From: Aggregatibacter actinomycetemcomitans DSM 8324
Lineage (GTDB): Bacteria > Pseudomonadota > Gammaproteobacteria > Enterobacterales > Pasteurellaceae
Length of the DNA: 64,000 bases
Assembly: GCF_000372365.1 (NCBI RefSeq)
Contig: NZ_AQUU01000006.1
Span: forward strand, 1 to 64,000
Reading direction: 5' to 3'
A model generated the notes under the pieces. The model saw only the letters and a program-made list of their open reading frames with translations. It was not told the origin of the DNA and did not search any database. Both the position numbers and the translations under genes were made by a program. Positions 59,646 through 64,000 of this stretch are shown here, in pieces (position 1 is the first letter of the stretch; each line of letters begins with the position of its first letter).

Positions 59646-59961
59646 TATTGATACAAAAATTCGCCACACAACAAAAGGCGATGGTAATGTGTTTGCTGAT
59701 TTAGGTTTTTCTCAACAGGAAGCGGAGAGATTAAAATCGGCAAGTCAGCAATTAATTGAGAACAAACTTCTTTTACTTAATGTGATGAGTGATTGGATTG
59801 CCGATAATAACCTTAAACAAGCGGAAGCAGCTGCCATTTTGGGAGTGAGTCGTCCGCGAGTTTCCGATATGGTGAACAAAAAATTAGAGAAATTTACGTT
59901 GGATACCTTGGTGTCTTTTGTTGCTAAAACAGGACGAATGGTGCAGCTACAGCTGGTATAA
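59638..59961 (+). CDS. HigA-type XRE antitoxin
   Basis: 107 residues. A Cro/C1-type helix-turn-helix ('LKQAEAAAILGVSRPRVSDM', about residues 60-80) is preceded by an N-terminal part typical of COG5606 antitoxins. It would neutralise the upstream toxin and repress their shared promoter. Similar to HI1420. Followed by a 16-bp-stem terminator. Confidence 0.9.
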   Translation: MNNIDTKIRHTTKGDGNVFADLGFSQQEAERLKSASQQLIENKLLLLNVMSDWIADNNLKQAEAAAILGVSRPRVSDMVNKKLEKFTLDTLVSFVAKTGRMVQLQLV

Positions 59962-59976
59962 AGCGTTTTACGTAAG

Positions 59977-60020
59977 AAAAAGTGCGGTTAAAATCCATTG
60001 TGTTTTTTAACCGCACTTTT
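59977..60020. terminator. Bidirectional terminator between the HigBA pair and clpX
   Basis: AAAAGTGCGGTTAAAA (59977-59992) and TTTTAACCGCACTTTT (60005-60020) form a 16-bp perfect stem. Confidence 0.9.
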
Positions 60021-60023
60021 TTA

Positions 60024-61265
60024 TTAGTTGGAATAAATCAATTCCGGGGATTGGTTGTCGTTGATGACGTTTTCGTTGACCACGACTTTTTTCAAGCCTT
60101 CCAAGGATGGCAAGTCGTACATGGTGTCAAGCAAGACGCCTTCGATGATGGAACGTAAGCCGCGGGCGCCGGTTTTGCGGGCAAGGGCTTTTTTCGCCAT
60201 TGCGGTTAGGGCTTCGTTGGTGAATTCCAATGCCACCTCTTCTAAACCGAACAATGCCTGATATTGCTTGCACAGGGCATTTTTCGGTTCGGTGAGAATA
60301 CGTACCAAGGCTTCTTCGTCCAATTCGCTTAATGGCGCCACCACCGGCAAACGTCCGATAAATTCCGGGATTAAGCCGTATTTCATTAAATCGTCCGGTT
60401 CCACCTGTTTGAATAAGTCGGTCAGTGTCGCTTTGTCTTTTTCGCTCTTGATTTCGGCGCCGAAACCGATGGCGGTGGCGACGCTGGTGCGTTTTTCGAT
60501 GACTTTATCCAAGCCCGCAAACGCACCGCCGCAAATGAATAGGATTTTGGAGGTGTCGATGCGTAACATTTCCTGTTGCGGGTGTTTGCGTCCGCCTTGT
60601 GGCGGAATGGAGGCGATGGTGCCTTCGATGAGTTTTAATAAGGCTTGTTGTACGCCTTCGCCGGAGACATCACGGGTAATGGACGGATTTTCCGATTTGC
60701 GGGTGATTTTGTCGATTTCGTCGATGTAGATAATGCCTTGTTCCGCGCGTTCAATGTCGTAATCGCAGTTTTGTAGCAATTTCTGCAACACGTTTTCCAC
60801 GTCTTCACCTACATAACCGGCTTCCGTTAAGGTAGTGGCGTCCGCCATGGCGAAAGGCACGTTCAACATACGCGCCATGGTTTCTGCCAATAAGGTTTTG
60901 CCGCTACCGGTCGGGCCGATAAGCAAAATGTTGCTTTTACCGAGTTCCACATCGTTCGTCTGATGTTTGGTGCGTAGGCGTTTGTAGTGGTTATACACCG
61001 CCACCGCCAGCACTTTTTGGGCATAATCCTGACCGATGACATAATCGTCCAAATGGGCTCGGATTTGGTGGGGCGTCGGTAATTCCTGTTGCTCTTTTGC
61101 GCTTTCAGCTTCCGCTTCTTCGCCATGTTCTTCGTTGAGCAGCATATCGTGGCACAGTTCGATACATTCGTTACAAATGTAACCGGAAGTGCCGGCGATA
61201 AGTTTATTCACTTCGTCTTGTTCTTTGCCGCAGAAAGAACAGTGTAATTCTTGATCTTTTGCCAT
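60024..61265 (-). CDS. clpX: ATP-dependent Clp protease ATP-binding subunit ClpX
   Basis: 413 residues. N-terminal zinc-binding domain (two CxxC pairs, 'CSFCGKEQ' and 'CNECIELC'), Walker A 'GPTGSGKT', Walker B '[10 protein letters not shown]' and the sensor 'ARGLRSIIE'. It unfolds substrates for ClpP. It lies 9 nt after clpP in the usual clpP-clpX order. Confidence 0.97.
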   Translation of the reverse strand: MAKDQELHCSFCGKEQDEVNKLIAGTSGYICNECIELCHDMLLNEEHGEEAEAESAKEQQELPTPHQIRAHLDDYVIGQDYAQKVLAVAVYNHYKRLRTKHQTNDVELGKSNILLIGPTGSGKTLLAETMARMLNVPFAMADATTLTEAGYVGEDVENVLQKLLQNCDYDIERAEQGIIYIDEIDKITRKSENPSITRDVSGEGVQQALLKLIEGTIASIPPQGGRKHPQQEMLRIDTSKILFICGGAFAGLDKVIEKRTSVATAIGFGAEIKSEKDKATLTDLFKQVEPDDLMKYGLIPEFIGRLPVVAPLSELDEEALVRILTEPKNALCKQYQALFGLEEVALEFTNEALTAMAKKALARKTGARGLRSIIEGVLLDTMYDLPSLEGLKKVVVNENVINDNQSPELIYSN

Positions 61266-61274
61266 TTTTGTCTC

Positions 61275-61856
61275 TTAGCGTTTGCTGAACACTTCGTCAA
61301 TTAAGCCGTAATTTTTGGCTTCCTGCGCCGACATAAAATTGTCGCGGTCGGTATCTTTTTCGATGGTTTCAATGGGTTGTCCGGTGTGGAACGCCAGGCG
61401 TTCGTTAAGAGTGCTTTTGATTTTCAGAATTTCTTGCGCGTGAATCTGAATATCCGATGCCTGACCACGGAAACCGCCGAGTGGTTGATGAATCATCACG
61501 CGGGCATGCGGTAATGCGCCGCGTTTGCCCGCTGCGCCGCCGGCTAATAAAAATGCACCCATGGAACAGGCTTGACCGATACACAGGGTGCGAACATCCG
61601 GTTTAATAAATTGCATGGTGTCGTAAATCGCCATGCCGGCAGTGACGGAGCCGCCCGGGGAGTTGATGTATAGGTTGATGTCTTTATCGGGATCTTCCGA
61701 TTCTAAGAAAAGCAGTTGCGCCACAATCAGGTTTGCCATGTTGTCTTCCACTTCGCCGCTGAGAAAAATCACGCGGTCTTTCAGCAGGCGGGAATAAATG
61801 TCATAGGCGCGTTCACCGCGGGAGGTTTGGTCAACGACCATAGGAATTAGACTCAT
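61275..61856 (-). CDS. clpP: ATP-dependent Clp protease proteolytic subunit
   Basis: 193 residues. Serine protease with catalytic Ser in '[11 protein letters not shown]', His in '[10 protein letters not shown]' and Asp in 'DTDRDNFMS'. It forms the proteolytic chamber used with ClpX. The trigger-factor gene tig is often upstream; here a phosphoethanolamine transferase gene is, so the region is rearranged. Confidence 0.97.
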   Translation of the reverse strand: MSLIPMVVDQTSRGERAYDIYSRLLKDRVIFLSGEVEDNMANLIVAQLLFLESEDPDKDINLYINSPGGSVTAGMAIYDTMQFIKPDVRTLCIGQACSMGAFLLAGGAAGKRGALPHARVMIHQPLGGFRGQASDIQIHAQEILKIKSTLNERLAFHTGQPIETIEKDTDRDNFMSAQEAKNYGLIDEVFSKR

Positions 61857-62021
61857 ATGCTCCTCAATTTCGTCATAATGGGGTGAAAAGTGCGGTCAGA
61901 AAAAACGGTGTTTTTGGTGCCGGGTAAGCCGACGATGCCGCAGAGGCGAATTCACTTCGCAAAAAACGGCGGCTATTTTACCTGAAAAATTGCCTTTGCT
62001 GAATTGCTATTCCGCGAAAAA
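61857..62021. other. Gap upstream of clpP
   Basis: No gene is seen. It holds one uptake signal (about 61885) and short GC-rich hairpin-like stretches, and must contain the clpP promoter on the minus strand. Confidence 0.4.
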
Positions 62022-62065
62022 TCAAAAGTGCCGACATTCGTTCGGAAAAATGACCGCACTTTTGA
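62022..62065. terminator. Terminator downstream of the phosphoethanolamine transferase gene
   Basis: TCAAAAGTGC (62022-62031) and GCACTTTTGA (62056-62065) pair; the right arm is part of an uptake signal. Confidence 0.65.
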
Positions 62066-62097
62066 GCGCGACAAATGAATCTTTTCTGTTGCTAAGG

Positions 62098-63714
62098 CTA
62101 TTTTTTCGCCGGATCTTCCTTCAGCGAGTTGTAATCCACCAGCGCCCGCCAGTTAAACACTTTAATCGGTTGCGGTTTCGGATTGAAAAAATCGTCCTGG
62201 CTCAAATGGGTTTCTTTGATGCCGAGCCATTGGGCAAAGCCGTTAATAAAATTAAAGGCGCTTTGCGGGTTTTTAATGACGGTTCTTTTGGTATCGTCGC
62301 TGGAAAAACGAATAAAGGGCACGGCATAACTTTGTTTGTATTCTTTATTGTTTAACATGGACAGATTTTTGCCTTCGCCCAAATGCGCCAAGCCGTGATC
62401 GGAAAAATAAATCACCGAATAACTTTGATTTTGCGCTTTCAGAATCTGATTAATTTCCGACAATAAGGTATCCGTTTGTTTTAAGGTATCCAAATAACAG
62501 GACATTTCACGGCTGACTAAATGGAATTTCGGTTCTTCGCCATTTAAGTGGGCGCAAAATGTCGGGTGGGAGCCGATTAAATGCAACACGATTAATTTGG
62601 TTTGATCTTTGTCTTTATTTAATAGCTGTTTTAATGGTTCCAATAATGCCGTGTCCGGCGTATTGCCCGAATCGTAGCCGCCTTTTTTGGTGAAAAAGGA
62701 TTCGTCCGCTTGAATGCCGATGCGCGATGCCATGGTGTCCCATTCGCCCACTTTGCCTTGGTTGGACAGCCAGTAGGTTTTGTAGTGCGCCAATTTGGCG
62801 AGGGAGATGATGTTGTCGGTGTAAACCGTTTCTTCATTATTGTTGGTGGAACGATAAAGAGTGCGTTGTAAAGAAGGCTGAGTGTTCGGGCCCGCCGCCA
62901 CATACAGATTAAAAATCAAGCCGTTCACTTGCTCTAAAAACGGCGTGGTTTTTTGCGGATAACCGTATAACGAGGTGTAATCCCGTCGCATACTCTCCCC
63001 GATAATTAACACGTAATTTTGGTATTTCGGTTCGACGTAAACAATATCCCATTCCGGGGTTTTGGTTAGGGCGTCATTTAATAAATCGCGTTGGGTTAAA
63101 TACGTGTTGTTCACCTTCACCGCGTTGGAAATAAAACTGACCGGGTAAAAATCCGACGCTTTAATAAATTCGGCGGTGGTAAAGGGTTGTGTTTTATCCG
63201 TGTGGTTGATGAGTTTGTTGACGGGAGTATATAAACTCAGAACAACGGCGGCTAAATAAAGGCAATAGTAAGCCGGTTGATATTTTTTATTGCTATGGAT
63301 ATGGCGATTAATCACCAATAATGCGATGAATAAAACGACATAAAGTGCGGTGAAAAAATAAATTGAAATGGGCATGGCGCGAAAAAAGCCCAAAGTTTCG
63401 CTGAAATTCGTTTCATAAACGGAGGCAATCACGCCGATGGAGACCAGCCCGTATAATATGCCTGACGGCACATAGCCGAAGGAAATGGCAAAAATAAAAA
63501 CAAAAGCGACCAGAAATAAGCGGTTGCTGTGCTTTTTGAACGTGAAAAGCAGGATGCCCAAGCCCAAAATGCTCAGAATGTGATTGGCATAATTATCTAA
63601 AATGCCGAGGGCAATATGTGACAGAAAGGCGAATAACAGTAACAATAGAAAGAAGGATATATCATTGTAAAGAAAAGAGAATTTTTTTGATTGAAACATT
63701 GTTATTACCGTCAT
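62098..63714 (-). CDS. Phosphoethanolamine transferase (EptA-like, sulfatase fold)
   Basis: 538 residues. About five membrane helices (residues 15-175) are followed by a periplasmic alkaline-phosphatase-type domain: 'YVLIIGESMRRDYTSLYGYP' with the first metal Glu, 'AGPNTQPSLQRTLY' with the catalytic Thr nucleophile, and 'YFSDHGLAHLGEG' with Asp-His metal ligands. Such enzymes add phosphoethanolamine to lipid A, core or other periplasmic sugars. The exact target is unknown. Start could be 63714 or the ATG at 63699. Intact. Confidence 0.85.
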   Translation of the reverse strand: MTVITMFQSKKFSFLYNDISFFLLLLLFAFLSHIALGILDNYANHILSILGLGILLFTFKKHSNRLFLVAFVFIFAISFGYVPSGILYGLVSIGVIASVYETNFSETLGFFRAMPISIYFFTALYVVLFIALLVINRHIHSNKKYQPAYYCLYLAAVVLSLYTPVNKLINHTDKTQPFTTAEFIKASDFYPVSFISNAVKVNNTYLTQRDLLNDALTKTPEWDIVYVEPKYQNYVLIIGESMRRDYTSLYGYPQKTTPFLEQVNGLIFNLYVAAGPNTQPSLQRTLYRSTNNNEETVYTDNIISLAKLAHYKTYWLSNQGKVGEWDTMASRIGIQADESFFTKKGGYDSGNTPDTALLEPLKQLLNKDKDQTKLIVLHLIGSHPTFCAHLNGEEPKFHLVSREMSCYLDTLKQTDTLLSEINQILKAQNQSYSVIYFSDHGLAHLGEGKNLSMLNNKEYKQSYAVPFIRFSSDDTKRTVIKNPQSAFNFINGFAQWLGIKETHLSQDDFFNPKPQPIKVFNWRALVDYNSLKEDPAKK

Positions 63715-63930
63715 GTGTTTTTCATTAAGGCAAAATTTTAGTCTCTTTGTTACTTAAATTGAAGTATTTTCATAGCAATACATGAGGTTATCACCGTTCC
63801 TTATGAGAATTACGATTTTTTATTTGCATTTAGAGGCATTAATTTTAATAATGTGGTTGTTTTTTGAAAAATGTATTCCGACTGTAGCAATAAGTAAATT
63901 TGTTTTTCAACTCGGATTAAAGGAAGTTTT
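63715..63930. other. Divergent intergenic region
   Basis: AT-rich with no gene. It separates two divergent genes and must hold promoters for both. A ribosome-binding site AAAGGAAG lies just before 63931. No operator was recognised. Confidence 0.4.
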
Positions 63931-64000
63931 ATGAAAATTCAGCAGGTTATAAAAGAGAATCGCTTGGAATTGTTGTTTCAGCAGGGTTCTTTCGGTATTG
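63931..64000 (+). CDS. Unidentified gene, 5' end only
   Basis: An ATG after AAAGGAAG opens a frame (MKIQQVIKENRLELLFQQGS) that runs off the end of the window. 23 residues are too few for a family call. Strand and ribosome-binding site support a real gene. Confidence 0.6.
   Translation, partial: MKIQQVIKENRLELLFQQGSFGI

Overview
The window looks like the chromosome of a Pasteurellaceae bacterium, most likely an Aggregatibacter species. The 9-bp Haemophilus-type DNA uptake signal (AAGTGCGGT/ACCGCACTT) occurs dozens of times, often as inverted pairs that form terminators. Many gene blocks follow Haemophilus influenzae order: rbsDACBK, panF-fic-prmA-dusB-fis, pilABCD beside ampD, menA-rraA, clpP-clpX, and garK-permease-cdaR. 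The genus is inferred from gene content and was not tested by a search.

Layout. 1-732: the right end of a prophage, closed by a 45-bp copy of a tRNA-Ala 3' end (attR). 1-6.3 kb: a cold-shock gene, then the leftward ribose operon rbsDACBK, in which rbsC is frameshifted and rbsR is absent. 6.4-12.8 kb: rppH, a TauE-type permease, lgt, thyA, a 299-bp inverted-repeat element, tadA, yihI, a DUF2489 gene and hemN. 12.8-19.5 kb: tpiA, menB, a HEPN/MNT toxin-antitoxin pair, menC, aroQ, accB and accC. 19.5-22.1 kb: a Slam outer-membrane translocator with a frameshifted surface-lipoprotein partner. 22.1-26.8 kb: yhdT, panF, a broken class III fic gene, prmA, dusB and fis. 26.8-31.6 kb: a gene-poor stretch, a lipoprotein, raiA, a glycine riboswitch controlling an alanine/glycine symporter, a small acetyltransferase, a yacG broken by a 5-bp repeat, and coaE.

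31.6-36.1 kb: the competence pilus operon pilABCD with a CRP-S-like site shared with divergent ampD. 36.1-42.4 kb: a noncoding stretch with two consensus DnaA boxes, then nanQ-like, pnp, nlpI and deaD. 42.4-43.3 kb: a truncated ugd fused to the end of an IS3-family element. 43.3-47.0 kb: cdaR, a GntP permease and glycerate kinase. 47.0-49.9 kb: hpt, a strongly predicted Fur-controlled small RNA, pmbA and darP. 49.9-55.2 kb is rich in gene remnants: a truncated SLC13 transporter, intact rraA, menA and trmO, a relB tail fused to trmO, a decayed relE, and a collapsed type I restriction-modification locus.

55.3-58.3 kb: a copper-efflux module (CueR-type regulator, CopZ, CopA) with a typical 19-bp-spacer MerR promoter. 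58.3-64 kb: a DUF817 protein, a HigBA-type toxin-antitoxin pair with a palindromic operator, clpX, clpP, a phosphoethanolamine transferase and the start of an unidentified gene.

The most notable observations are the Fur-box small RNA at 47.64-47.78 kb, the Slam/lipoprotein locus, the 299-bp inverted-repeat element after thyA, and the number of broken genes: rbsC, the Slam lipoprotein, fic, yacG, ugd, the SLC13 gene, relE and hsdMR. Several of these are single-indel events that could be real decay, slippage or sequencing error.
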